Made by a program: the position numbers and the translations under genes. DNA of 64,000 nt, from NCBI RefSeq assembly GCF_005938675.2, contig NZ_VCCH02000009.1:62001-126000 (forward strand), written 5' to 3'. This DNA is from Mycobacterium sp. KBS0706. GTDB taxonomy: Bacteria; Pseudomonadota; Alphaproteobacteria; DSM-16000; Inquilinaceae. Below the pieces are notes generated by a model. The model was not told where the DNA came from, made no database searches, and was given only the letters and a program-made list of their open reading frames with translations. Shown piece after piece: positions 39,665 through 51,856 of the stretch; the first letter of the stretch is position 1; every line of letters begins with the position of its first letter.

Positions 39665-40690
39665 TCAGGCTTCGATCAGGACGTCGGTGTAGAGCTCCGA
39701 CGGATCGGGCTCCGGGCTCTGCTGCGCGAATTCCGCCGCATCGTTGACGATGCCCCGGATCTCCTTGTCGATCGCCTTGAAGTCGTCCTCGCTGACGCCG
39801 CCGATCGCGTCGATCTTCTTGCGCACCAGATCGATCGGGTCGTGCGTCTCGCGCATCTTCGCCACCTCCTCCTTGCTCCGGTACTTGGCCGGATCGGACA
39901 TGGAGTGGCCGCGATAGCGATAGGTCATCATCTCGAGGATGGTCGGGCCCTCGCCGGCCCGGGCGCGCTCCAGCGCCTCGGCCGCGGCGGCCTTGACCGA
40001 CAGCACATCCATGCCGTCGACCTGGAAGCCCGGGATGCCGTAGGCCTGGCCGCGCAGATGCAGGTCGGCATTGGCCGAGGCGCGCTGCACCGAGGTGCCC
40101 ATGCCGTATTTGTTGTTCTCGATCACATAGATGACCGGGAGCTTCCAGAGCGCCGCCATGTTGAAGCTCTCATAGACCTGGCCCTGGTTGGAGGCGCCAT
40201 CGCCGAAATAGGTGATCGAGGCGCCACCGTCTTCCTTGTAGCGATGGGCGAAGCCGAGGCCGGTGCCGAGCGAGACCTGGGCGCCGACGATGCCATGGCC
40301 GCCGAAGAACTTCTTCTCGCGGCTGAACATGTGCATCGAGCCGCCCTTGCCCTTGGAGTAGCCGCCGCGGCGCCCGGTCAGCTCCGCCATCACGCCGCGC
40401 GGGTCCATGCCGCAGGCCAGCATATGGCCGTGGTCGCGATAACCGGTGATGACGTCGTCGGCCGGCGTCTGCGCCGCCTGCATGCCAACCACCACGGCCT
40501 CCTGGCCGATATAGAGGTGGCAGAAGCCGCCGATCAGGCCCATGCCGTACAGCTGGCCCGCCTTCTCCTCGAAGCGGCGGATCAGAAGCATATCCCTGTA
40601 GTACCGCAGCAACTCATCTTTGCCGGCGGAGGCGGGAGCCACGGCTCCCGACGTCTTCTCCTGGGCAGGACGACGTTTCGTGGCAGCCAA
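39665..40690 (-). CDS. pdhA: Pyruvate dehydrogenase E1 alpha
   Basis: A 341-residue thiamine-diphosphate-binding subunit that decarboxylates pyruvate. The ThDP/Mg motif [31 protein letters not shown] (GDG...NN) and the conserved loop [14 protein letters not shown] are present. The first 25 residues are a basic, Ala-rich extension ([15 protein letters not shown]). First gene of pdhABC-lpd-lipA-ratA. The 142-base gap upstream to ftsB probably holds the operon promoter. Confidence 0.97.
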   Translation of the reverse strand: MAATKRRPAQEKTSGAVAPASAGKDELLRYYRDMLLIRRFEEKAGQLYGMGLIGGFCHLYIGQEAVVVGMQAAQTPADDVITGYRDHGHMLACGMDPRGVMAELTGRRGGYSKGKGGSMHMFSREKKFFGGHGIVGAQVSLGTGLGFAHRYKEDGGASITYFGDGASNQGQVYESFNMAALWKLPVIYVIENNKYGMGTSVQRASANADLHLRGQAYGIPGFQVDGMDVLSVKAAAAEALERARAGEGPTILEMMTYRYRGHSMSDPAKYRSKEEVAKMRETHDPIDLVRKKIDAIGGVSEDDFKAIDKEIRGIVNDAAEFAQQSPEPDPSELYTDVLIEA

Positions 40691-40832
40691 TGGATCCTCC
40701 CTGGTCGGATGGCATCGCGTTAATAGGCGCGCATAGCACTTTCGCCTGGCCCAGTGCTACCCCGCACGGCCGAAATTTGCAAGGCGCAGGTCCATGGCCG
40801 CGCCATCATCGGCGCAAGGCAGACGCGCGGCG

Positions 40833-41174
40833 TTACTGGGCCGGCGCCGGGGCCGGTGCAGGCTTGGGAAAGAAAATGACGACGTCGTCGGGCCTGGCGA
40901 CATTCAGCATCGACCGGGCACGTTCGTCCAGCATGTCGAGGTCGACCTGCTTCGGGTCGATCAGCGCGGCGCGCTTTTCCATCTCCGTGCGCTGCGCCGT
41001 CAGCGCGTCCAGCGTGGACTTTGCCTGGGCGACCTCGCCCTGCAGGGCATCGCGGGCGAAGATGCCGTGGTCGCCCTGGATCGCGTGATAGGTGAAATAG
41101 GCGATCAGGCAGACGCCGACCACCGGCCCGATGACCGGCCGCAGTTTCCGCCGGAGATAGCGAAACATGCTCAT
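40833..41174 (-). CDS. ftsB: Cell division protein FtsB/DivIC family
   Basis: A 113-residue bitopic protein: a basic cytoplasmic N-terminus, one transmembrane segment (VIGPVVGVCLIAYFTYHAI), and a periplasmic coiled coil (LQGEVAQAKSTLDALTAQRTEMEKRAALI) ending with a Pro/Ala tail. FtsB forms the FtsQLB complex of the divisome. Its position between eno and pdhA is the normal alphaproteobacterial order. Confidence 0.9.
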   Translation of the reverse strand: MSMFRYLRRKLRPVIGPVVGVCLIAYFTYHAIQGDHGIFARDALQGEVAQAKSTLDALTAQRTEMEKRAALIDPKQVDLDMLDERARSMLNVARPDDVVIFFPKPAPAPAPAQ

Positions 41175-41218
41175 GGCCCTAGGTCACCATAGGTCGGGGT
41201 CGGCGTCAATTGATACCC

Positions 41219-42649
<1,431 letters not shown>

Positions 42650-42700
42650 TCAATTTGGGGAGTAGCCTCGCGACAAAAGTGCGCAACTCAGGGTACCGAA

Positions 42701-43936
42701 ATGCGGCTTCTCTCTCATATGCTGTCACGCTTCGTGCAGGCGGGACGCCTGCGGGTGACCGATGCCGGCGGCGTGGTCCACGACTTCGCGGGCAAGCAGC
42801 CCGGCCCCTTCGCCTCGGTCCGCCTGCACGACCCAACATTGCACCGGAGGCTGTTCGCCTCGCCGGCGCTGGCGGTCGGCGAGGCCTATATGGACGGCAC
42901 GCTGACGCTGGAGGACGGGACCACGCTGCGCGACCTGTTCGCGCTGTACGGCCAGAATTTTCAGGCGCTGGACGGCTATCCGCTGCAAGCGTTCCTGAAT
43001 TCGGTCGGCCGCCGGCTGCGCCGGCTGCAGCAATACAACCCGGTCGGCAAGGCGCAGGAGCACGTCCACCACCACTACGACCTGTCGCGCGAGCTGTTCG
43101 AGCTCTTCCTCGATGAGGACATGCAGTATTCCTGCGCCTATTTCGGCGACGGGGTGGGCACGATCGAGGACGCGCAGATCGCCAAGAAGCGGCACATCGC
43201 CGCCAAGCTGCTGCTCGACGACGCCAAGTCCGTGCTCGACATCGGCAGTGGCTGGGGCGGCATGGCGATGACTCTGGCCGAACTGGCGCCGGTCGAGGTG
43301 ACCGGCGTCACCCTGTCGGTCGAGCAGCAGAAGCTGGCCGAGGAGCGCGCTGCCAAGCGCGGCCTGGGCAACCGGGTGAAGTTCGAGCTGCGCGACTACC
43401 GCCAGCTCGACCAGAGCTTCGACCGGATCGTCTCGGTCGGCATGTTCGAGCATGTCGGCGCCGCCTACTACGACGAGTTCTTCGGCAAGGTCCGCGAACT
43501 GCTGGCCGATGATGGCGTCATGCTGCTGCACTCGATCGGGCGGATGACCCCGCCGGGCAACACCGGGCCCTGGCTGCGCAAATACATCTTCCCGGGCGGC
43601 TATGTGCCGGCGTTGTCGGAGGTGCTGGCCGCGGTCGAGCGCCAGGGCCTGTGGGTCACCGATATCGAGATCCTGCGGGTCCACTACGCCGACACGCTTG
43701 CGGCGTGGAACGAGCGGTTCCAGGAGCAGCGGGAGCGTATCGCCAAGCTGTATGACGAGCGCTTCTGCCGGATGTGGGAGTTCTATCTGCTGGGTTGCGA
43801 GAACGAGTTCCGGATGGGCACCTGCATGGTGTTTCAGATGCAGTTGGCCCGGAAGCGCGACGCCGCCCCCCTCACCCGCGACTATATTACCGACACCGAA
43901 CGCCGCTACGCCACGATGGCCGCGGCGGCGGAGTAG
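42701..43936 (+). CDS. cfa: Cyclopropane-fatty-acyl-phospholipid synthase
   Basis: A 411-residue SAM-dependent enzyme that adds a methylene across double bonds of membrane phospholipid acyl chains. Motifs: HHHYDLSRELFELFLDEDMQYSCAYF, the SAM loop VLDIGSGWGGMAM, and VGMFEHVG. ATG 42701 is supported by homology and a weak AGGG site; a much longer open frame upstream is antisense to eno. It lies between eno and kdsA on the opposite strand, interrupting the core run. Confidence 0.95.
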   Translation: MRLLSHMLSRFVQAGRLRVTDAGGVVHDFAGKQPGPFASVRLHDPTLHRRLFASPALAVGEAYMDGTLTLEDGTTLRDLFALYGQNFQALDGYPLQAFLNSVGRRLRRLQQYNPVGKAQEHVHHHYDLSRELFELFLDEDMQYSCAYFGDGVGTIEDAQIAKKRHIAAKLLLDDAKSVLDIGSGWGGMAMTLAELAPVEVTGVTLSVEQQKLAEERAAKRGLGNRVKFELRDYRQLDQSFDRIVSVGMFEHVGAAYYDEFFGKVRELLADDGVMLLHSIGRMTPPGNTGPWLRKYIFPGGYVPALSEVLAAVERQGLWVTDIEILRVHYADTLAAWNERFQEQRERIAKLYDERFCRMWEFYLLGCENEFRMGTCMVFQMQLARKRDAAPLTRDYITDTERRYATMAAAAE

Positions 43937-43944
43937 CAGAGGCC

Positions 43945-43974
43945 GGCCCGGGTTCGTCTTCGCGGACCCGGGCC
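43945..43974. terminator. Hairpin between convergent cfa and parE
   Basis: GGCCCGGGT (43945-43953) and ACCCGGGCC (43966-43974) form a 9-bp stem around a 12-base loop, eight bases after the cfa stop and five before the parE stop. No T-run follows on either strand, so it could act as a weak bidirectional terminator. Confidence 0.5.
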
Positions 43975-43979
43975 GATTC

Positions 43980-44264
43980 CTACAAGGTGGCAGGCCAACG
44001 CTGAGCTCCGTGGAAGACTGCCAGGATCGCGATCTGCTGCCCACGGATGCGATACGCCACAAGATAAGGCGTACCAACGACCACGAGTTCACGGGTTCCT
44101 GCCACCCGGCCGGCACGGCCGAGAAGCGGATGCGCCGCCAAGCCATCGACCTTCTGCCCGATGACGGCAACAACCCGAGATGCGGCCGCCGGGTTATCCA
44201 GGGCGATGTGGTCGCCGATCTCCTCAAGCCGCTGGAGGGCGCGACGGGTCCAGCGGACCTTCAT
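43980..44264 (-). CDS. parE: ParE-family toxin
   Basis: A 94-residue RelE/ParE-fold toxin (MKVRWTRRALQRLEEIGDHIALDNPAAASRVV..., GTRELVVVGTPYLVAYRIRGQQIAILAVFHGAQRWP). ParE toxins poison DNA gyrase. The start at ATG 44264 overlaps the antitoxin stop (ATGA), the usual antitoxin-first order. All the usual family positions appear intact, including the C-terminal YRI...ILAVFHG strand pair. Confidence 0.92.
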   Translation of the reverse strand: MKVRWTRRALQRLEEIGDHIALDNPAAASRVVAVIGQKVDGLAAHPLLGRAGRVAGTRELVVVGTPYLVAYRIRGQQIAILAVFHGAQRWPATL

Positions 44265-44494
44265 GCACGGCCGAACTTCTTCAGCACGCGCGCCACATCG
44301 GCATCGCTGGCGAAATCGCCAGCATCCGCCTGTGCCAGCCCCGCCTCGATCTCGGCCCGCTGCCAAGCCTGCAGGGCAACATATTCCCGAATAGCCTGCG
44401 CAGCGACATCGTCCGGCGACCGGTCGAGGCTTTCGGCCAGCCGATCGAGGGCGTTCGCGGTGTCGTCGTCAAGGCGCACGGTGACGGCGGACAT
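44261..44494 (-). CDS. parD: Ribbon-helix-helix antitoxin (ParD/CopG type)
   Basis: A 77-residue antitoxin beginning at ATG 44494. The N-terminal ribbon-helix-helix (MSAVTVRLDDDTANALDRLAESLDRSPDDVAAQAIREYV) binds the operon promoter; the C-terminal helices bind ParE. A shorter reading of a long open frame that continues antisense through kdsA. The 65 bases to the kdsA stop hold the promoter region, including an AT-rich ATATAAT-like stretch (GGAAATATAATGC on the plus strand near 44520). Confidence 0.88.
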   Translation of the reverse strand: MSAVTVRLDDDTANALDRLAESLDRSPDDVAAQAIREYVALQAWQRAEIEAGLAQADAGDFASDADVARVLKKFGRA

Positions 44495-44559
44495 GGTGAT
44501 CTCCCGGCAAGCTGCCACAGGAAATATAATGCGCCGTGCCCTGTGACGCCATGGACCGG

Positions 44560-45408
44560 TCAGATCCGGACGGGATCGGCCTTGGCGATGCGGTCGAGCG
44601 CGACCAGGGTGGTCAGCAGCGCCTCGAGCTTGCTGATCGGCACCATGTTCGGGCCGTCGCTCGGGGCGTGGTCGGGGTCCTGGTGGGTCTCGATGAACAC
44701 GGCGGCGACGCCGATCGAGACCGCGGCCCGGGCCAGCACCGGCACGAATTCGCGCTGGCCGCCCGAGCTGGTGCCCTGCCCGCCCGGCTGCTGCACCGAA
44801 TGGGTGGCGTCGAACACCACCGGATAGCCGGTCTGGGCCATCACCGGCAACGAACGCATGTCGCTGACCAGGGTGTTGTAGCCGAAGCTGACGCCGCGCT
44901 CGGTCAGCAGCACCTTGTCGTTGCCGGTCGAGGCGATCTTGGCCGCGACGTTCTTCATGTCCCAGGGCGCCAGGAACTGGCCCTTCTTGACGTTGATCGC
45001 CCGGCCGGTGGCGCCCGCGGCCAGCAAGAGGTCGGTCTGGCGGCACAGGAAGGCCGGGATCTGCAGGATGTCGACCGCCTCCGCCACCGGCGCGCATTGC
45101 GCCGCGTCGTGGATGTCGGTCAGCACCGGGCAGCCGAATTTTTCCCGGATCTCGGCCATGATCGGCAGGCTCTTCTCCATCCCCAGGCCGCGCTGGGCCG
45201 AGGCGGAGGTGCGGTTCGCCTTGTCGAAGGAGGTCTTGTAGACGAGGCCGAGGCCCAGCCGGCCGGTGATCTCGACCAGCGCCTGGCTCATCTCCAGCGC
45301 GTGCTCGCGGCTCTCCAGCTGGCACGGGCCGGCGATGAGGGTCAGCGGCCGGTCGTTCGCGAAGGTGATGGGGCCGACGGTGACGGCACGGGCAGCGGTC
45401 ATGGTCAT
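44560..45408 (-). CDS. kdsA: 3-deoxy-8-phosphooctulonate synthase
   Basis: A 282-residue enzyme joining phosphoenolpyruvate and arabinose 5-phosphate to make Kdo 8-phosphate for lipopolysaccharide. N-terminal [62 protein letters not shown], and the metal/His region [11 protein letters not shown]. Cys29 in GPCQLES stands where metal-dependent KdsA enzymes have Cys (E. coli has Asn), predicting the metal-dependent class. Four bases separate it from the pyrG stop. Confidence 0.96.
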   Translation of the reverse strand: MTMTAARAVTVGPITFANDRPLTLIAGPCQLESREHALEMSQALVEITGRLGLGLVYKTSFDKANRTSASAQRGLGMEKSLPIMAEIREKFGCPVLTDIHDAAQCAPVAEAVDILQIPAFLCRQTDLLLAAGATGRAINVKKGQFLAPWDMKNVAAKIASTGNDKVLLTERGVSFGYNTLVSDMRSLPVMAQTGYPVVFDATHSVQQPGGQGTSSGGQREFVPVLARAAVSIGVAAVFIETHQDPDHAPSDGPNMVPISKLEALLTTLVALDRIAKADPVRI

Positions 45409-45412
45409 GTCC

Positions 45413-47041
<1,629 letters not shown>

Positions 47042-47071
47042 GGAATTCAACCCTACCCCAGATTCGTCCAG

Positions 47072-47107
47072 CCAAAAACAACGAGGCGGCCCGGAACCTG
47101 GGCCGCC
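47072..47107 (-). terminator. Rho-independent terminator after secG
   Basis: On the minus strand an 8-bp stem GGCGGCCC/GGGCCGCC around AGGTTCC is followed by the T-rich TCGTTGTTTTTGG. It lies 26 bases after the secG stop and 31 bases before the pyrG ATG, so pyrG likely has its own start or depends on read-through. Confidence 0.75.
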
Positions 47108-47132
47108 CCGACATGACAGATATGCCGACGGG

Positions 47133-47459
47133 TTATTCGGTCGTCGGGACCGACGGTCCGGCCGGCGCGGTGCTGGCCGGTGCGCTCTGCGCCGGCGCCG
47201 CCGGCACCTCGTTGACGATCGCGGAACCAGCGCGGTGGGCGCCGGCCATGATCGCCAGGACGATGCTCGTGATCATGAAGGCGCCCGCCAGGCCGGCGGT
47301 GATTCGGGTCAGCAGGTTGGCCTGGCCGCGGATCGAGACCAGCCCGCCGCCGCCACCGCCACCGATGCCCAGGCCACCGCCCTCGCTGCGCTGGATCAGG
47401 ATCACCCCGATCAGGGCCACGGCGATCAGTACGTGGATGACGAGCAAGACCTGCTGCAA
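47133..47459 (-). CDS. secG: Protein translocase subunit SecG
   Basis: A 108-residue inner-membrane protein of the SecYEG channel. Two transmembrane helices ([20 protein letters not shown] and [21 protein letters not shown]) flank a Gly-rich cytoplasmic loop ([15 protein letters not shown]), followed by an Ala/Pro-rich tail. The secG-pyrG order is standard in alphaproteobacteria. Confidence 0.95.
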   Translation of the reverse strand: MQQVLLVIHVLIAVALIGVILIQRSEGGGLGIGGGGGGGLVSIRGQANLLTRITAGLAGAFMITSIVLAIMAGAHRAGSAIVNEVPAAPAQSAPASTAPAGPSVPTTE

Positions 47460-47670
47460 GGGACACCTGTCGACAAACGAAAACGGCCGGCTGCGCCCGG
47501 CGGCCGGCGATGGCGCTTATGTAGCGAAGACCAGCCCCCAATACCAGCCCCTCGCTGCGCCGGACACGATCCTGCCCCGTATCCCGGTGCGGCACTTGTC
47601 CGACATGGCATTGACGCCCGCGGCGCCACGGCCGATCCTAAACCGATTCAGACCCCGGGAGGAAAACATC

Positions 47671-50001
47671 GTGGCGACGAAGTTCGGCATCGGCCAGCCC
47701 ATGCGCCGCAGCGAAGACCCCCGCCTGCTCAAGGGCGGCGGCCGCTACACCGACGATGTGTCCGCCCCGGGCCAGGCCCAGGCCTGGTTCCTGCGGTCGC
47801 CCTTCGCCCATGCCGAGATCCGCGGCATCGACACCGCCGCCGCCGCGGCGATGCCGGGCGTGATCGGCATCGTCACCATCGCCGATCTCGAAGCGGACGG
47901 CATCGCCGACCTGAAATGCTACGCACCGGTGAAGAACCGCGACGGCTCCGACCAGGTGCTGCCGCCGCGGCCGATCCTGGCGCGCGGCCGGGTTCGCCAT
48001 GTCGGCGAGGCGGTGGCGCTGGTGGTGGCCGAGACCATCGAGCAGGCCAAGGATGCCGCCGAGGCGATCGAGGTCGACTATGATTCGCTGCCGTCGGCGA
48101 CCGACCTCGTCGGCACGCTGGAAGGCCCGGCGATCTGGGACAAGGCGCCGACCAACCTGTGCTTCGACTGGGAGTTCGGCGAGAAGGACAAGGTCGAGGC
48201 GTTGTTCGCGCAGGCCGACCGGGTGGTCAAGGTCGACCTGGTCAACAACCGGGTCGTCGCCTCGCCGATGGAGCCGCGCTGCTGTCACGCCGACTGGGAC
48301 GCCACCGACGGCCGCTTCGTGCTCTACGTCTCCTGCCAGGGCGTGCACATGCTGCGCGACATGCTGGCGAACGACATTTTCAAGCTGCCGCCGGAGCAAT
48401 TCCTGGTGCGCAGCACCGATGTCGGCGGCGGCTTCGGCATGAAGCTGTTCATGTATCCGGAATACCCGGCGACCCTCTACGCCGCGCGCAAGTTCGGCCG
48501 GCCGGTGAAGTGGACGTCGGAGCGGACCGAGGCCTTCATCAGCGACGACCATGGCCGCGACAACGTCACCACGGTCGAGCTGGCGGTCGACAAGGACGCC
48601 CGCTTCCTGGCCCTGCGCGTCGACCTGATCGCCAATATGGGCGCGTACCTGTCGAACTTCGCGCCCTTCATCCCGACCATGGCCGGTGGCGCCCAGATGC
48701 TGAACGGCCTGTACACGCTGCAGGGCGTCTATGAGCGGGTGCGCGGCGTGTTCACCAACACCCAGCCGGTCGACGCCTATCGCGGCGCCGGGCGGCCGGA
48801 GGCGGCCTACAATGTCGAGCGCATCGTCGACCACGCGTCGCGAGTGCTGGGCATCGATCCGGTCGAGCTGCGGCGGCGCAATTTCATCCCGCCCTCGGCC
48901 ATGCCCTACGCCACGGTCACCGGCGTGACCTATGACAGCGGCGAGTTCACCCGCAACCTCGAGGAGGCGGCACAGATCGCCGATGTCGCCGGCTTCGAGG
49001 CGCGCCGCCGCGACTCAGCCGCCAAGGGCAAGTACCGAGGCCTCGGCATCGCCACCTATGTCGAGGCCTGCGCCGGCGGCGAGGACGAGGCTGCCGATGT
49101 CCGGGTCGCCCGCGACGGCAAGGTCACGGTCTATGTCGGCACCCAGACCAACGGCCAGGGCCACGAGACCGCCTACAAGCAGATCATCGCCGAGCATCTC
49201 GGCGTCGAGCCAGACCAGGTCACCATCGTCCAGGGCGACACCGACCTGGTCCGCACCGGCAACGGCACCGGCGGCTCGCGCTCGATCCCCGTCGGCGGCG
49301 CCGCGATCCGCGACGGATCGCTGAAGGTGCAGGACAAGGCGAAGCTGCGGGCGGCCGACCTGCTGGAGACGGCTGCGGTCGACATCGCCCTGGTCGACGG
49401 CCGCTTCACCGTGGTCGGCACCGACCGGGCGCTGACCCTGGCCGAGATCGCCGCCCAGACCGAGGCCGCCGCCGACACCGAGATCGTGTTCGAGGAGCGC
49501 GGCAGCTTCACCCCGCCCTCGGCGACCTTCCCGAACGGCGCCCATATCGTCGAGCTGGAGATCGACGGCGACACCGGGTCGCTGGAGATCCTGCGCTACA
49601 CCGTGGTGGACGATTTCGGCCGGGTGCTGAACCCGCTGATGGTGACCGGCCAGGTCCATGGCGGCATCGCCCAGGGGCTCGGCCAGGCGCTGCTGGAGCA
49701 TGCCGTGTTCGACTCCGACAGTGGCCAGCTGCTGTCCGGGTCCTTCATGGACTACGCCATGCCGCGGGCGGTCGACCTGCCCTTCGTCTCCTTCAAGTAC
49801 AACGAGATCCCCTGCACCACGAACCCGCTGGGCGTGAAGGGCGCCGGCGAAGCCGGGGCGATCGGCGCGCCGCCGTCGATCATCAACGCCATCGTCGACG
49901 CGCTGTCGCCGCTCGGGGTCGAACATGTCGACATGCCGGCGACGCCGCAGAAGCTGTGGCAGATCATCCACAGCCGCCAGCAGCGTCAGGCCGCGGAGTA
50001 G
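47671..50001 (+). CDS. Molybdenum hydroxylase large subunit (xanthine dehydrogenase/aldehyde oxidase family)
   Basis: A 776-residue molybdopterin-cytosine-dinucleotide-binding subunit from GTG 47671, which has GGGAGGAAAA directly upstream. Residues about 15-140 are the a/b hammerhead domain (GQPMRRSEDPRLLKGGGRYTDD). Cofactor motifs follow: STDVGGGFGMK, AYRGAGRPEA, GQGHETAYKQI and the active-site Glu motif GVKGAGEAGAIG near the C-terminus. AYRGAGRP in place of the AYxCSFR loop rules out an aerobic carbon monoxide dehydrogenase of form I. The iron-sulfur and FAD subunits normally next to it are missing here; the substrate is unknown. Confidence 0.92.
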   Translation: MATKFGIGQPMRRSEDPRLLKGGGRYTDDVSAPGQAQAWFLRSPFAHAEIRGIDTAAAAAMPGVIGIVTIADLEADGIADLKCYAPVKNRDGSDQVLPPRPILARGRVRHVGEAVALVVAETIEQAKDAAEAIEVDYDSLPSATDLVGTLEGPAIWDKAPTNLCFDWEFGEKDKVEALFAQADRVVKVDLVNNRVVASPMEPRCCHADWDATDGRFVLYVSCQGVHMLRDMLANDIFKLPPEQFLVRSTDVGGGFGMKLFMYPEYPATLYAARKFGRPVKWTSERTEAFISDDHGRDNVTTVELAVDKDARFLALRVDLIANMGAYLSNFAPFIPTMAGGAQMLNGLYTLQGVYERVRGVFTNTQPVDAYRGAGRPEAAYNVERIVDHASRVLGIDPVELRRRNFIPPSAMPYATVTGVTYDSGEFTRNLEEAAQIADVAGFEARRRDSAAKGKYRGLGIATYVEACAGGEDEAADVRVARDGKVTVYVGTQTNGQGHETAYKQIIAEHLGVEPDQVTIVQGDTDLVRTGNGTGGSRSIPVGGAAIRDGSLKVQDKAKLRAADLLETAAVDIALVDGRFTVVGTDRALTLAEIAAQTEAAADTEIVFEERGSFTPPSATFPNGAHIVELEIDGDTGSLEILRYTVVDDFGRVLNPLMVTGQVHGGIAQGLGQALLEHAVFDSDSGQLLSGSFMDYAMPRAVDLPFVSFKYNEIPCTTNPLGVKGAGEAGAIGAPPSIINAIVDALSPLGVEHVDMPATPQKLWQIIHSRQQRQAAE

Positions 50002-50008
50002 CTAGCCG

Positions 50009-51715
50009 TCAGGCAAAGGCGGCGGCGCCGTCCCAGCGGGTCCAGAAGCTCGCCGGGACGCCGCCATGCCGGGCGTGGAACGCCTCGAGGCGCTGCCGGG
50101 CCTTCGGCTTGCCGCCGTTCTCGAGCGCGATGCCGAGGAACCGGGCGGCGTTCATCCCCATGAAGCCGGCCGCCTGGGTGGTGCTCATGGCGAGCCTGCT
50201 TGTCAGGCCGGTCCGCATCCCCTCGTAATAGGCCCCGTTCCCCGGGGCCTTCGACAGCATCACCCAATCGGTGCCGTACATCAGCCGGGACCGGGCCGGG
50301 CCGCCCTGGCTGTCCAGGATGCCGTTCAGAGCCCGCAGCACCGTCTCGTTCGTCGCCTTCTGACCATCCGTCCGTTCCGCCACCGCGTCGTAGTCGCTGA
50401 GGTCGGCGTAGAGGTTGGGATAGGTCTTCATCATTGCGACGATCGCCGTGGTCCAGCCGTTGGACCCGACCTCGGCAAGGTCCCAGAAGCCGCCGAAATG
50501 GCCGAGATTCAGGCGCAGCCCGGGCCATCTGTCGAGCACCGGCCGCCACGCCGCCGGCGCCCCCCTTTCACCCGCCGCCGGGTTGGGGAACTGGCTGTAG
50601 GAACAATGCGCCATCACCGGCACGTCCTCGGCGACGCACCAGTCGTAGAGCGCGGCCAGGCCCTGATCGAGGCGGGCCGCCCAGTCGGGCCCGGTCTGGC
50701 GGAGCCTCGCGGGATAGGCGTCAGGGTTGGCCTCGGCATTGCCGTAAGGCAGGAAGCCCATGACCGGGTACAGCTTCACGCCGATGAAGCCGCGCTGCTC
50801 GACGGCGTCCCTGACCATCGCCAGATGGCCGGGCTCCACCATCTGCCGCCAGGGGCAGAACGGCACATAGGGATGGACTGCGTAGGACCCCGGCCGGCGT
50901 GCGATCGCGGACATGACGTCGATCTGGTCGCGCAGCGGGCTGCTCTCCTCGTTCAGCCACTTGCTGTAGTCGATCAGGGCCGGGACCAGGAGCGCCACGT
51001 CGCCGTCATTCCGCGCCGGCAGGGTAATCAGCCGCTGCACCAGCTCGGTCCGCCGGCGGGTCACGAGCTGGGCGAGACGGAACACGCCGGTGACCTCGTC
51101 CTCGACGGCCGTGACGCCCCGCGCCGCGTCCGCCGGCAACGCTCCTGCCCGGTCCCGCAACGACAGCCCCTGGGGCCTCGCCGCGCGGCTCGGATCGCGC
51201 TTCGCCAGCATGTCCAGCAGCTCGACATCCCCGTCACCCACGGAGACGGTCGCCGCCAGCCTCTCGCTGTCACCGGACAGTAGCTCGACCGCCTTCTGGC
51301 GAAACGCCGCGGCCTCACCCGTATTGGCCAGGAGCTGCGCCGCCGCGACCTCGATATCCGCCTGGATCGGATGATCGGCGGCGGTCGCCTCCCCGCGTTC
51401 GAGGGCCCGAAGCTCCCGCTGCGGCGACCAGGCGCTGCGATTCATGACCAATGACACCAGGGTCACCAGCGGGACCAGTGGCAGCTGGCCGAGCGGCTTG
51501 CCCTCCAGCACCACGTCGAGCACGAAGCTGGCGACCGGCAGGTCCCGGGCATTGAAGACATGGCAGTGGACGTCAATGGCATAGGCCGTGTCCGGAATCA
51601 CCGGCAGTGGTTTCACCGGATCCAGCCGCCGGCATCCCAGCGAGGCCAGCAGCGCGGCACCGCCGAGCCCGAGAAGCGCGTCCCGCCGATGCAATCCGGG
51701 TCGAGAGGCCGTCAT
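50009..51715 (-). CDS. Exported amidohydrolase-family protein (Tat-type signal)
   Basis: A 568-residue protein from ATG 51715, with GGAGG seven bases upstream (a GTG lies one codon earlier). The N-terminus is a twin-arginine-like signal (LHRRDALLGLGGAALLASLGC) whose Cys could be lipid-modified, though the lipobox is imperfect. The amidohydrolase-2 barrel has metal and catalytic landmarks DVHCHVFN, MAHCSYSQF, LNLGHFGG and YGTDWVML. Residues about 75-240 form an inserted helical region not found in simple family members. It ends eight bases from the convergent molybdenum hydroxylase gene. Substrate unknown. Confidence 0.87.
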   Translation of the reverse strand: MTASRPGLHRRDALLGLGGAALLASLGCRRLDPVKPLPVIPDTAYAIDVHCHVFNARDLPVASFVLDVVLEGKPLGQLPLVPLVTLVSLVMNRSAWSPQRELRALERGEATAADHPIQADIEVAAAQLLANTGEAAAFRQKAVELLSGDSERLAATVSVGDGDVELLDMLAKRDPSRAARPQGLSLRDRAGALPADAARGVTAVEDEVTGVFRLAQLVTRRRTELVQRLITLPARNDGDVALLVPALIDYSKWLNEESSPLRDQIDVMSAIARRPGSYAVHPYVPFCPWRQMVEPGHLAMVRDAVEQRGFIGVKLYPVMGFLPYGNAEANPDAYPARLRQTGPDWAARLDQGLAALYDWCVAEDVPVMAHCSYSQFPNPAAGERGAPAAWRPVLDRWPGLRLNLGHFGGFWDLAEVGSNGWTTAIVAMMKTYPNLYADLSDYDAVAERTDGQKATNETVLRALNGILDSQGGPARSRLMYGTDWVMLSKAPGNGAYYEGMRTGLTSRLAMSTTQAAGFMGMNAARFLGIALENGGKPKARQRLEAFHARHGGVPASFWTRWDGAAAFA

Positions 51716-51856
51716 CACGAATCCTCCAAATCACTGATCGAAATGGGCGATAGGATCAAATCCGAGCAATCAATAGGAATGAAATATTTGGCTATTCTCA
51801 GGCAACATCAAGCATGAACCTTACGAATCTATAGCGAATCCAGCCGAAACGGAAGC

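Noticed and set aside
44495..45325. Frame extending the antitoxin gene upstream through kdsA
   Set aside because: It is antisense to kdsA; the ribbon-helix-helix domain begins at ATG 44494.
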